The notes under the pieces were generated by a model. It was given only the letters and a program-made list of their open reading frames with translations. It searched no databases and was not told where the DNA came from. From GCA-002727735 sp036159515 (GTDB lineage Bacteria > Bacteroidota > Bacteroidia > Flavobacteriales_D > Parvicellaceae), in assembly GCA_036159515.1 (NCBI GenBank), contig JAYYEV010000070.1, forward strand, positions 1-14,182: DNA of 14,182 nt, read 5' to 3'. A program made the translations under genes and the position numbers. This document shows positions 6,440-13,410 of this stretch, piece by piece (the first letter of the stretch is position 1; every line of letters starts with the position of its first letter).

Positions 6440-7909
6440 ATGGAAAGGTTAAGTACTCACATTAAAAGATTCATTATTCCTTACATCATCGTTCTTGCTG
6501 GGTTAATTCTTTTATATACAGCCCTATTCAGTGGTACAGGAAATATCTCTCAATCAAATGACTTTCTATTTGGAGCGCTCTCTGTATTATTGTTGGGTGT
6601 GGTCATCATCCTAATCCTTCGAAACGTAATCCAAAAAAGCTACTTTAAGTTCATTATACCTGTTATGATAGTGTATTGCTTGTTTTTAAGTTACAAAACA
6701 TATAATTCTATAGCCACTACCATAGATCAGATAGAACTAAAAAAAGAAATAGATGCACATGTAAAGCAAGGCTTAAGAGATATAGAAGTAACTCAAATTG
6801 AATACAAGAAAAAATACGGTTGGTATGCCAATGAATTTTCTGAACTAAAACGATTTTTGATGGAGGATAGTGTTTATTCTGTGAGTACAATCGGCACAGT
6901 TCCTGATTATAAAATTACTCTAGAACATCAAGAAATACTAGGTTATGACCCAATAAGAGACTACATCGAAATTGAATCTTATGACGAAAAAGAAGCACTT
7001 TTATGTGGTTTACTCAAAAAAGATACTTCTTGGCAAAACGTAAGAGAAAAACTTTTCCCTACTGCATCTGATTCCAGCAAAACAAGACTTTACGATTTTG
7101 TTGTAGATCATTTAGACAGAGTTAATCTAACTTATGACGGAAGTAACAAAGTGTTTGTGATGGACTCCGATATATTGGAAACCAGCGATGAAACTACATT
7201 TGAATGTCTCTTATATAAAACAGGTACGAATTTTCATTTTGTAACGGCTAATATTATCGACTTTAACGAGAACGATACCGCTTACTATAATTTGGAAATA
7301 AATGGTCTCATTGTTAAAGACTCTATACCGCAATTACCAAATTTACTAATTGGTGATATCCTTGAATCAGCTAACGATACTAAAATTAAATCTCCAGTTG
7401 AAGTGTATAATTTGATAAAAGAAACTAGAAAAGACACCATCACATTTAAAGTAATTAGGGATAACCAACCACAAGTTATTCAACTTACTCAAAAAGACAT
7501 CATTCCAAAGCCAACACGAATAAATTGGTCAGACCTTGAAGATATGTTGAACTACAATCTACTTCCCCCATATTATAACCCAATTGGTTTTGAAAAAATG
7601 TACATTGGAAAAGATATGGTTATCAAAGAAGATGAATTTTCTTCACCCTCTCTAGATCTTGTGAAATTTAAAGCACTTTTAGAAAATAGAGGTTTTGATA
7701 CTACTGCAGTATCATTTGAATTTAACAGAGATGAAATGTTTTCATTCTCGGACCTCGCTAGTAGTGATAAAGCCATTTATTTATATACCAAAATTGGAAC
7801 ACCTGTTTTTCAAGCTCAAGATCCCTCACCATATGATCCCCTACTTGAAAGAGACACATTAATTACAGGCTCCATGTCAGAAGTAAAGACTAGCGGTAAT
7901 TGGAAATAA
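6440..7909 (+). CDS. Uncharacterised membrane protein with PDZ-like segment
   Basis: I do not recognise this 489-residue protein as a named family. Three hydrophobic helices fill the N-terminus (about residues 11-30, 42-61 and 69-87), the first preceded by basic residues. A Lys/Glu-rich helical stretch follows (about 95-125, likely coiled-coil), then a long soluble domain. Inside it, residues about 285-350 resemble a PDZ core: a hydrophobic strand, LLIGDILESAND in the place of the usual V-GD-I-x-x-NG, SPVEVYNLI for the helix, and FKVIRDNQ with a final V-I-Q-L strand. The rest contains DYIEIESYDEKEALLCGLL and a C-terminal region with an F-E-F-N-R-D element and no known motif. There is no HEXXH or Ser-protease motif, so a regulatory or scaffold role is more likely than proteolysis; this is inference. 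Seven bases separate it from the DUF3822 gene, so it is probably in the same operon. Confidence 0.75.
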   Translation: MERLSTHIKRFIIPYIIVLAGLILLYTALFSGTGNISQSNDFLFGALSVLLLGVVIILILRNVIQKSYFKFIIPVMIVYCLFLSYKTYNSIATTIDQIELKKEIDAHVKQGLRDIEVTQIEYKKKYGWYANEFSELKRFLMEDSVYSVSTIGTVPDYKITLEHQEILGYDPIRDYIEIESYDEKEALLCGLLKKDTSWQNVREKLFPTASDSSKTRLYDFVVDHLDRVNLTYDGSNKVFVMDSDILETSDETTFECLLYKTGTNFHFVTANIIDFNENDTAYYNLEINGLIVKDSIPQLPNLLIGDILESANDTKIKSPVEVYNLIKETRKDTITFKVIRDNQPQVIQLTQKDIIPKPTRINWSDLEDMLNYNLLPPYYNPIGFEKMYIGKDMVIKEDEFSSPSLDLVKFKALLENRGFDTTAVSFEFNRDEMFSFSDLASSDKAIYLYTKIGTPVFQAQDPSPYDPLLERDTLITGSMSEVKTSGNWK

Positions 7910-7916
7910 TTCTGCT

Positions 7917-8555
7917 TTGAGCAACCTAAACGATATACTCTTTCTATTTGATAACGGTATATACTATGTAAAAAACGAAAATTCATTAGAACCAAATTCC
8001 ATCAAAAAGGAAAAGAGCTACAATATACACGTAGACTGCAGTAGCTTTACGTTAATACCAGAGCAAATATTTAAAAATATCAATCCATCGGAAATTCACT
8101 CTTTCCTTGGAAAAGAAGATAATGAATATTCATTTCAAGAGTATTTTCTTCCTAAGGAAAATGCTTACCTTATATGGGCCATAAATAATAATCAACTTCA
8201 AAAGATAGAAAATCAATTTCCTGCATCTAAACTGTCACATTTTTCTTCTTTATTATTAAATGACAATCATTACAAAAATGAAATCAGATTTTTCAAAACG
8301 GATAGTTTCATGTATATCTCTGCCATTAAAGATCATAAACTTCAACTCGTTAACCGGTTTGAAGTTGAAGGCTTAGACGATATATTATACTATATTTTAT
8401 CCATCATAAAGGAATCAGACTTAATTAATCAATCATTTGACATCATTGAAATTGGAACAATTGATAGAGAAATTGAAAATAGATTAAAATCCATCTTTAG
8501 CCGTGAAATAACCAAATTTTACCACCATAAACCCCTAAAATTAAATCCGATTTGA
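7917..8555 (+). CDS. DUF3822 family protein
   Basis: This 212-residue protein is predicted soluble and cytoplasmic. It fits the Bacteroidota DUF3822 family: an early SFTLIPEQIF segment, a central YLIWAINNNQL segment followed by a FPASKLSHFSSLLL helix, then LQLVNRFEVEGLDDILYYIL and a terminal strand with IIEIGTID. The family has no established function but is typically found directly upstream of rsmD, as here. The start is TTG at 7917-7919, seven bases after the preceding stop; no ATG lies nearby in frame. The end overlaps the rsmD start by four bases (TTGA), which implies translational coupling. The pairing with an rRNA methylase gene suggests, but does not show, a link to ribosome biogenesis. 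Confidence 0.8.
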   Translation: MSNLNDILFLFDNGIYYVKNENSLEPNSIKKEKSYNIHVDCSSFTLIPEQIFKNINPSEIHSFLGKEDNEYSFQEYFLPKENAYLIWAINNNQLQKIENQFPASKLSHFSSLLLNDNHYKNEIRFFKTDSFMYISAIKDHKLQLVNRFEVEGLDDILYYILSIIKESDLINQSFDIIEIGTIDREIENRLKSIFSREITKFYHHKPLKLNPI

Positions 8556-9082
8556 GAATTGTAGGAGGTAAATACAAATCTTATATTATCCCGACAAATA
8601 AAAAAATCAAAGCTCGTCCAACAACAGACATGGCCAAAGAAGCTTTATTTAATATTCTTGAAAATAAAATCGATTTGAGTCAGACTTATGTGCTTGATTT
8701 GTTTTGTGGAACTGGGAATATCTCATACGAATTTGCTTCAAGAGGAGTACAAAAAATTACGGCAGTTGATCAACAAATCAATGCTTTACAATTTATACAA
8801 AAACAAAGCTCTTGTTGGGGAATGAACATTCATACTAAAAAAAAGAATGCATTATCTTTTTTGGAGATAACAGATGAAAAATTCGATATCATTTTTGCTG
8901 ATCCACCCTATGATTTTAAACGAATTGATGAAATTCATAACATAATTTTTAAGCGAAAACTATTACGAGACCATGGTTTATTTGTATTAGAGCATGCTAA
9001 AAACAAAAACTTTACGAATTCTTTTAACTTTATTGAACAAAGAACGTATAGTAGCGTAAACTTTTCATTTTTTGGTGCTTAA
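8552..9082 (+). CDS. rsmD: 16S rRNA (guanine(966)-N(2))-methyltransferase RsmD
   Basis: This enzyme methylates N2 of G966 in 16S rRNA within the assembling 30S subunit, using S-adenosylmethionine. The 176 residues have the family N-terminus MRIVGGKYK, ARPTTDMAKEALFNIL at 21-36 (normally RPTTDRVKEALFNIL), the SAM-binding DLFCGTGN at 49-56, the acidic AVD at 71-73, and the catalytic DPPY at 117-120. The length matches the family. The start is TTG at 8552, because the conserved N-terminus begins exactly there and it overlaps the preceding TGA. A GGAGGT at 8565-8570 lies inside the coding part and is not a ribosome binding site. The stop at 9080-9082 directly abuts the coaD ATG. Confidence 0.95.
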   Translation: MRIVGGKYKSYIIPTNKKIKARPTTDMAKEALFNILENKIDLSQTYVLDLFCGTGNISYEFASRGVQKITAVDQQINALQFIQKQSSCWGMNIHTKKKNALSFLEITDEKFDIIFADPPYDFKRIDEIHNIIFKRKLLRDHGLFVLEHAKNKNFTNSFNFIEQRTYSSVNFSFFGA

Positions 9083-9544
9083 ATGAGTACGAATGTGGGC
9101 ATATTTCCAGGATCTTTTGACCCTATTACAAAGGGACATGAATACGTTATTAAAAAAGCAGCTAATATGGTTGATGAACTCATTGTAGCCATAGGAGAAA
9201 ATTCTACTAAAAAATACTTATTTAGTCTTGAAGATAGAAAACAGTGGATTGAAAAAACGTTTGAAAAAGTAAATAATATTTCTGTTAGAACGTACACGGG
9301 GTTAACTATAGATTTTGCAAAAAAGGTAGAAGCTAATCTGATTTTTAGAGGACTAAGATCTGGTGTGGACTTTGAATATGAAAAGCCTATTGCTGAAACC
9401 AATCAAATCTTGGACCCAAGTGTAGAAACTGTTTTTTTACTAACGAATAAAGAATTTGGCATGATTTCTTCATCAATTGTAAGAGAAATTATAAAAAACA
9501 ATGGAAATCCTAATTCTTTCCTACCTGACGCCATCAACATTTAA
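9083..9544 (+). CDS. coaD: Pantetheine-phosphate adenylyltransferase CoaD
   Basis: CoaD transfers AMP from ATP to 4'-phosphopantetheine, giving dephospho-CoA, the fourth of the five steps from pantothenate to coenzyme A. The 153 residues are of normal length. Seen in the sequence: GSFDPITKGHE at 10-20 (nucleotidyltransferase T-x-G-H), the lysine at 43-44 region, FRGLRSGVDFEYE at 88-100, and ISSSIVRE at 128-135 (usual ISSTxVRE, with Ser in place of Thr). All residues needed for ATP binding appear to be present. The ATG touches the rsmD stop with no spacer, the common rsmD-coaD arrangement. The next gene begins two bases after its stop. Confidence 0.96.
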   Translation: MSTNVGIFPGSFDPITKGHEYVIKKAANMVDELIVAIGENSTKKYLFSLEDRKQWIEKTFEKVNNISVRTYTGLTIDFAKKVEANLIFRGLRSGVDFEYEKPIAETNQILDPSVETVFLLTNKEFGMISSSIVREIIKNNGNPNSFLPDAINI

Positions 9545-9546
9545 GT

Positions 9547-11004
9547 ATGTTTAAGCAGATTTTATTGCTGATATTTTGTCTTTCGGGGGTAAACAACTCA
9601 CTATTTGCTATTGAAATTCAAATCAACGCTCCTGATTATGTAGGTAAACATGTGAAATGGCGAAAAAAAACAGATCATATTACAAACCAATATCAGCTAT
9701 TAGGGGAATCTAAAATTGACACTAACGGCCTCGTTACTCTAGATGAAAAAATAGAAAAAATTGAATTATCTGAAATTGTTATTGGCAGAAGTTTTGGGTT
9801 ATTATACTTAGATACAGCTACTAAATTCTATAATATTTACTTTCCAAAAGACTCCATCTTAGACACCATGTCACTCAAAAAAAATCAAATACAATTGGTT
9901 TTTTTGAATTTACCTGAAAACGATATCAACCAACTGATTCTTGATTTTAATCTTCAATATGATTACTTCCTGTATGGTGACACCTCCAAGCTCATCAGAA
10001 TGGCACTGCACGAAAAAGAGTTTCAAGATAGCTTAAATGCGTTCAAAGTTTTTATAAGCAATAGATATCAGAACAATCTCATCAAGTTTTTACATATTAC
10101 TATACGGTATGAAATTGCTTTACTTGAACAAATGGCTCACCAAAGTAAAGGTGAGTTTTATAAAAATTATCTTTTCCATACGTATCTAAAAAAAAGTACT
10201 GTAGAATATTCAAATCCTGCCTACATGGAATTTTTCAATCTATTTTATAGAAAGCCATTTAAAATTGGGGGGGATGACATTTTTGAGAAAATTAAATTTT
10301 CAATCAATAAGTATCATGATTTAGATCACTTAAAAAATGCCATGTCAAATTCATCTTTCTACAGCCACCAAAAGCTTACAGAATTGATCATTGTGAAAGG
10401 CTTATATGATAATTATAATTCCAGAGAATTTTCAAATGATTTAATTTTAGAACTGCTAGAAGAAATTTCAGAAAATGGAAATTGGGTAGAAAACAGATCT
10501 GTAGCTAAAGAATGCTTACGTGAGTTATCCTATTTAAAAAGTGGGACTACTGCACCAAATTTTAGTTGGATTGGCGCTGAAAGTATAAAGCAAGAGCTAA
10601 TTGATTTCAAAGGTAAACATGTTTACATCCAATTTTTCTCCTCATTAAATTATATGAGCCTAAAAGAAATGGAAATAATGGAACAACTGGCAGAAAAATA
10701 CAGTGCCATTCAATTCATTTCTATAAATATGGACGAAACTGAAAACTCCTTCTCTAATTTTTTAGGAACAACCCAATATAAGTGGGAAATTGGAAGACCA
10801 CAAAACCCTCAAGATGTCATAGAACTATTTCAATTAGATCACTTACCAACCTATATTTTTATTGATCCTAACGGAGTTGTTGTTCAATATCCAGCGTACA
10901 CACCAAGTCCTATGTATAATAATCAGAGTATCGATGTTACATTCTTTAATTTACAAAAAAAGTTAGATCAACGTCAACGTCTACATATTGGTGTCAAAGG
11001 ATAA
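9547..11004 (+). CDS. Exported TlpA/thioredoxin-fold protein lacking CXXC
   Basis: This 485-residue protein begins with a signal peptide (MFKQ, hydrophobic stretch, likely cut near SLFA-IE at 21-22) and should act in the periplasm. Residues about 22-330 are a beta-rich then helical domain of the kind that precedes TlpA-like domains in Bacteroidota (for example ELLEEISENGNW), without clear motifs. Residues about 333-475 have a thioredoxin-like fold: GTTAPNFSW, a VYIQFF strand, a KEMEIMEQLAEKY helix, FISINMDE, and the cis-proline segment LPTYIFIDPNG at 433-443. Aligned with the normal FWxxWCxxC-KEM pattern, the cysteines are replaced by Asn368 and Ser371. It therefore cannot do thiol-disulfide exchange through this site. 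The role is unknown. It follows coaD after two bases and overlaps the convergent Nudix gene by 11 bases at the 3' end. Confidence 0.82.
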   Translation: MFKQILLLIFCLSGVNNSLFAIEIQINAPDYVGKHVKWRKKTDHITNQYQLLGESKIDTNGLVTLDEKIEKIELSEIVIGRSFGLLYLDTATKFYNIYFPKDSILDTMSLKKNQIQLVFLNLPENDINQLILDFNLQYDYFLYGDTSKLIRMALHEKEFQDSLNAFKVFISNRYQNNLIKFLHITIRYEIALLEQMAHQSKGEFYKNYLFHTYLKKSTVEYSNPAYMEFFNLFYRKPFKIGGDDIFEKIKFSINKYHDLDHLKNAMSNSSFYSHQKLTELIIVKGLYDNYNSREFSNDLILELLEEISENGNWVENRSVAKECLRELSYLKSGTTAPNFSWIGAESIKQELIDFKGKHVYIQFFSSLNYMSLKEMEIMEQLAEKYSAIQFISINMDETENSFSNFLGTTQYKWEIGRPQNPQDVIELFQLDHLPTYIFIDPNGVVVQYPAYTPSPMYNNQSIDVTFFNLQKKLDQRQRLHIGVKG

Positions 11005-11557
11005 CTGCCGCTTTGTTAAAAACAGATAAAATAGAAGGATAAGATTCTTTGGCTAACTTTATTGAATCATCTTTAGACTTCCAACTTACTAATGTAATTC
11101 CTTCCTCTAACTGAGGGGTGGTATTAGTGTCCCCATTAAAATGCATGGAAAACCAATAGGTTTCTTTTAAAATTTTAACATTGTTAAGCTGGTACGTGTG
11201 GTGAGTTATTGTGATTTTTTTATTGATTTCAAGTGCTCCTATTAATCCACATTCTTCCTTCACTTCTCGCAAAGCAGCATCTGTAGTAGATTCATTATCT
11301 TCAACCTTACCTTTTGGTAAATCCCACATGTTGTTTCTGAAAATCCAAAGAAAATTACTATTGTTTTGAACTAGACCACCTGCAGCTTTTATCAACTTAT
11401 GATCAGCGTAATACTTCTTTAATCCATCAAGGGGATCTTTACTAAACACATATTCTGTAACTTCATTTTTAAATGTATTTCCTTCTGATGCGTTCTTATA
11501 TTTTTTCTCGCTATTAATGAAAATAACTTCTTTATTAGGTTCAAAAACTTTATACAT
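10994..11557 (-). CDS. Nudix hydrolase
   Basis: Nudix enzymes cleave nucleoside diphosphates linked to another group. The Nudix box is complete at residues 83-105 (187-residue numbering): G83 in LPKGKV, E89, then R97-E98-V-K-E101-E102-C-G104-L, fitting GX5EX7REUXEEXGU. An N-terminal extension of about 55 residues precedes the catalytic part (KAAGGLV onward), as in the Bacteroidota proteins encoded beside pyrE. The substrate is unknown. Two in-frame ATGs are possible, at 11566 and at 11557. I choose 11557 (MYKVFEPN) because the longer form would overlap the divergent pyrE start; the longer one (MLQMYK) cannot be excluded. The gene ends 11 bases inside the convergent upstream gene. No TAnnTTTG box for it is visible in the 5' part of pyrE. 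Confidence 0.92.
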   Translation of the reverse strand: MYKVFEPNKEVIFINSEKKYKNASEGNTFKNEVTEYVFSKDPLDGLKKYYADHKLIKAAGGLVQNNSNFLWIFRNNMWDLPKGKVEDNESTTDAALREVKEECGLIGALEINKKITITHHTYQLNNVKILKETYWFSMHFNGDTNTTPQLEEGITLVSWKSKDDSIKLAKESYPSILSVFNKAAVIL

Positions 11558-11560
11558 TTG
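11553..11560 (+). promoter_or_regulatory. -7 box for pyrE, inside the Nudix start
   Basis: TACATTTG is a full match to TAnnTTTG, ending 4 bases before the pyrE ATG (11565). Its bases 11555-11557 are also the Nudix start codon on the other strand. With usual spacing, pyrE transcription would begin at or next to its own ATG, giving a leaderless message. No clear -33 TTG. Confidence 0.4.
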
Positions 11561-11564
11561 CAGC

Positions 11565-12203
11565 ATGATTCAATCCAGTTTTAACTCTGCTAAAATAGCA
11601 GAATTCCTTTTACAGATCAAAGCGATCAAATTACAGCCTAAAGAACCATTTACTTGGGCTTCAGGTTGGAAATCACCTATTTATTGTGATAATAGGAAAA
11701 TATTAAGTCACCCTGAAATAAGATCTGCAGTAAGAGATGAATTTGTTAAAGCTATTAAAGCAAATTCAGTTCTTCCAACTGCTATTGCAGGAGTCGCAAC
11801 TGGTGGAATAGCAATTGGTGCGTTAGTGGCTGAATCATTAAAACTGCCATTTTGCTATGTCAGATCATCTGCAAAAGCACATGGTTTGAATAATCAAATA
11901 GAAGGAGGATTAAATACAAATGAGAAGGTCCTTGTAATTGAAGATTTGATATCGTCTGGAAAAAGCAGTTTGGCCGCAGTGAATGCCTTAACTGAAAATA
12001 ACTACAACGTGATTGGGCTAGGAGCTATTTTCAGCTATGGCTTTGAAAAAGCTGCGGAAAACTTTAGAATGGCAAACTGTCCTTATTTCACATTAACTAA
12101 TTATGCCTCACTTATAAATATAGCTGCGAATAAAAGCTACATTGACAGTGATGAAATTGACACTTTAAATAATTGGAGAAAATCTCCTGAAACTTGGTCA
12201 TAG
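11565..12203 (+). CDS. pyrE: Orotate phosphoribosyltransferase
   Basis: PyrE joins orotate and PRPP to orotidine 5'-phosphate in de novo UMP synthesis. The 212 residues, starting at the ATG at 11565, are of family length. Seen: KEPFTWASGWKSPIYCDNR at 26-44 (orotate side), GVATGGIAIGALVA at 76-89, YVRSSAKAHG at 98-107 (normally YVRKexKxHG, so the first Lys is Ser), the flexible loop IEGG, and the PRPP motif VLVIEDLISSGKSS at 122-135. The frame stays open upstream to an ATG at 11517, but that would add 16 residues before the family N-terminus and lie inside the Nudix gene, so I reject it. The gene is head-to-head with the Nudix gene, 7 bases between start codons, and is followed after one base by the SRPBCC gene, so those two form an operon. 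Confidence 0.95.
   Translation: MIQSSFNSAKIAEFLLQIKAIKLQPKEPFTWASGWKSPIYCDNRKILSHPEIRSAVRDEFVKAIKANSVLPTAIAGVATGGIAIGALVAESLKLPFCYVRSSAKAHGLNNQIEGGLNTNEKVLVIEDLISSGKSSLAAVNALTENNYNVIGLGAIFSYGFEKAAENFRMANCPYFTLTNYASLINIAANKSYIDSDEIDTLNNWRKSPETWS
11586..11602. repeat. Inverted repeat in the 5' part of pyrE
   Basis: TCTGCTA (11586-11592), spacer AAA, and TAGCAGA (11596-11602) are perfect 7-bp arms with a 3-base loop. It lies about 20 bases inside pyrE and about 30 bases before the Nudix start on the other strand. It could be a small hairpin in the pyrE message or a protein site for the divergent Nudix promoter, or chance within the codons for S-A-K-I-A-E. Confidence 0.35.
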
Positions 12204-12204
12204 T

Positions 12205-12621
12205 ATGTTGAAAATTCAAAGTGAAGAGGTAACCTCAAAGGCAAATATCGTTCAGGTGCATACCTTTTTAACTGACCTGAATAATTTTAAATATTTATTT
12301 CCAAAAGACAAAATAAGTGATTGGGTATCTAACAAAGATAAGTGCAGTTTAAAAATACAAAATATGTATACCCTTGAGCTGGAAAAAGTTGAAGTAAAAG
12401 CAGATTACATTAAGCTATCTAGTGGAGAAAATGCTTCCATTAAATTTGACATGCAAATAAATTTAACTTCAGTAAACGCTGAAAATACGACTGCACAAAT
12501 TTTATGTAATATTGATATCAATCCCATTTTAAAAGCGATGGTATCTAAACCTCTGAATGAACTTTTTAATTACATGGCTAATAAAATTGAAAAAGCTACA
12601 AAACTTGACGAGCTTGATTAA
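12205..12621 (+). CDS. SRPBCC (START-like) family protein
   Basis: This 138-residue soluble protein begins one base after the pyrE stop (TAG, T, ATG), so the two are translated from one message. The start MLKIQSEEVTSKANIVQVHTFLTD fits the first strand and helix of the SRPBCC fold. It is followed by LNNFKYLFPKDKISDW, a series of alternating beta strands (SLKIQNMYTLELEKVEV, SIKFDMQINL, AQILCNIDINP), and a long C-terminal helix (NELFNYMANKIEKA). The fold makes a hydrophobic cavity that binds lipids or other ligands in other members; the ligand here is unknown. The same gene order, pyrE then SRPBCC then birA, is common in Flavobacteriales. The last 26 bases overlap the 3' end of the convergent birA gene. 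Confidence 0.78.
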   Translation: MLKIQSEEVTSKANIVQVHTFLTDLNNFKYLFPKDKISDWVSNKDKCSLKIQNMYTLELEKVEVKADYIKLSSGENASIKFDMQINLTSVNAENTTAQILCNIDINPILKAMVSKPLNELFNYMANKIEKATKLDELD

Positions 12622-13351
12622 GACTGTATATACCAATCTCCCCATTAAGTTTTTCCAGTTTTATTAAACCATTGTCATCTACTTCTCTTATAATCACATC
12701 TTCTAGATTGTTTTCAATTAAGAACTGACATTTTTTATTTAGAAAAAACAAAGAAGATTGATATTCCTCATTTATTTTTTTAAAATGACCATCCAATATC
12801 AAACTATAAAACCTATTAAAAGATTCACAAAATTGGGAAAGCAAATCTTCTACATTATAATGTTGATTTGTTATTAGCTTCAAACTAGTTGCATTTAGGT
12901 TATTACTAAACCTAATTTGGTTTACATTTATCCCAATTCCAATAATGGAAGCGTATATATCACTTCCTTTCCATTGATTTTCAATTAGAATTCCTGCAAT
13001 TTTTTTCGTGTCAACATAAATATCATTTGGCCACTTTAAGCTTACGTATTCGTTCGTTAATTGCCTGATAAAATTTTTAATGGATATTGCCACACATTTA
13101 CTTAATAAAAAAGCAGGGATATTTTTCAATTGCGTACCATCAATTAAAATACTAAAAGTTAAATTTTCACCATTTTCACCGATCCATTGTGATCCTCGTT
13201 GCCCTCTTCCTTCGTATTGATATTGTGCCATTATTACAGTACCAAAAGGAATTTTTGTCTGATTTAGCAACTTGGCAGCATAATTGTTCGTAGAATCAAC
13301 GCTATCAAGACGTACTATATGGTTTCCAATATATTGGGGATTCATTAGCAT
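12596..13351 (-). CDS. birA: Biotin--[acetyl-CoA-carboxylase] ligase, catalytic-only BirA
   Basis: The enzyme makes biotinyl-5'-AMP and transfers biotin to the lysine of carboxylase carrier proteins. The 251 residues have the active-site set: DSTNN at 19-23, GRGQRGSQW at 48-56 (biotin loop, normally GRGRxGRxW), KWPNDI at 106-111, KKIAGILIE at 116-124, and GIGINVNQ at 138-145. A small C-terminal beta domain covers about 195-251. There is no N-terminal helix-turn-helix, so this is a monofunctional ligase that should not repress biotin genes. The start at 13351 (MLMNPQYIG) or the second Met at 13345 both fit. It is divergent from rsfS with 56 bases between, in which I see no TAnnTTTG box for the minus strand. 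Confidence 0.95.
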   Translation of the reverse strand: MLMNPQYIGNHIVRLDSVDSTNNYAAKLLNQTKIPFGTVIMAQYQYEGRGQRGSQWIGENGENLTFSILIDGTQLKNIPAFLLSKCVAISIKNFIRQLTNEYVSLKWPNDIYVDTKKIAGILIENQWKGSDIYASIIGIGINVNQIRFSNNLNATSLKLITNQHYNVEDLLSQFCESFNRFYSLILDGHFKKINEEYQSSLFFLNKKCQFLIENNLEDVIIREVDDNGLIKLEKLNGEIGIYSLNQARQVL

Positions 13352-13402
13352 AAATTAACGATTATAGCACAAACAAATCAAATGTTTTAATCTTAAATTA
13401 AC

Positions 13403-13410
13403 TACTTTTG
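13403..13410 (+). promoter_or_regulatory. -7 box for rsfS-ftsH, covering the first possible start codon
   Basis: TACTTTTG matches TAnnTTTG fully, in the 56-base gap between divergent birA and rsfS. Its last three bases are the TTG that would be the first start codon of rsfS. If the box is used, that TTG cannot be transcribed into the message. Confidence 0.45.

Noticed and set aside
8565..8570. GGAGGT as ribosome binding site
   Set aside because: It lies inside rsmD, encoding part of the conserved VGGKY segment, with no start codon at proper distance after it.
9079..9402. Open frame on the - strand opposite coaD
   Set aside because: Complete overlap with the well-supported coaD; low-complexity Ser/Phe-rich translation typical for antisense.
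11517..11564. Upstream in-frame ATG (11517) for pyrE
   Set aside because: It would add 16 residues before the known N-terminus and lie inside the Nudix gene; the ATG at 11565 fits the family length.
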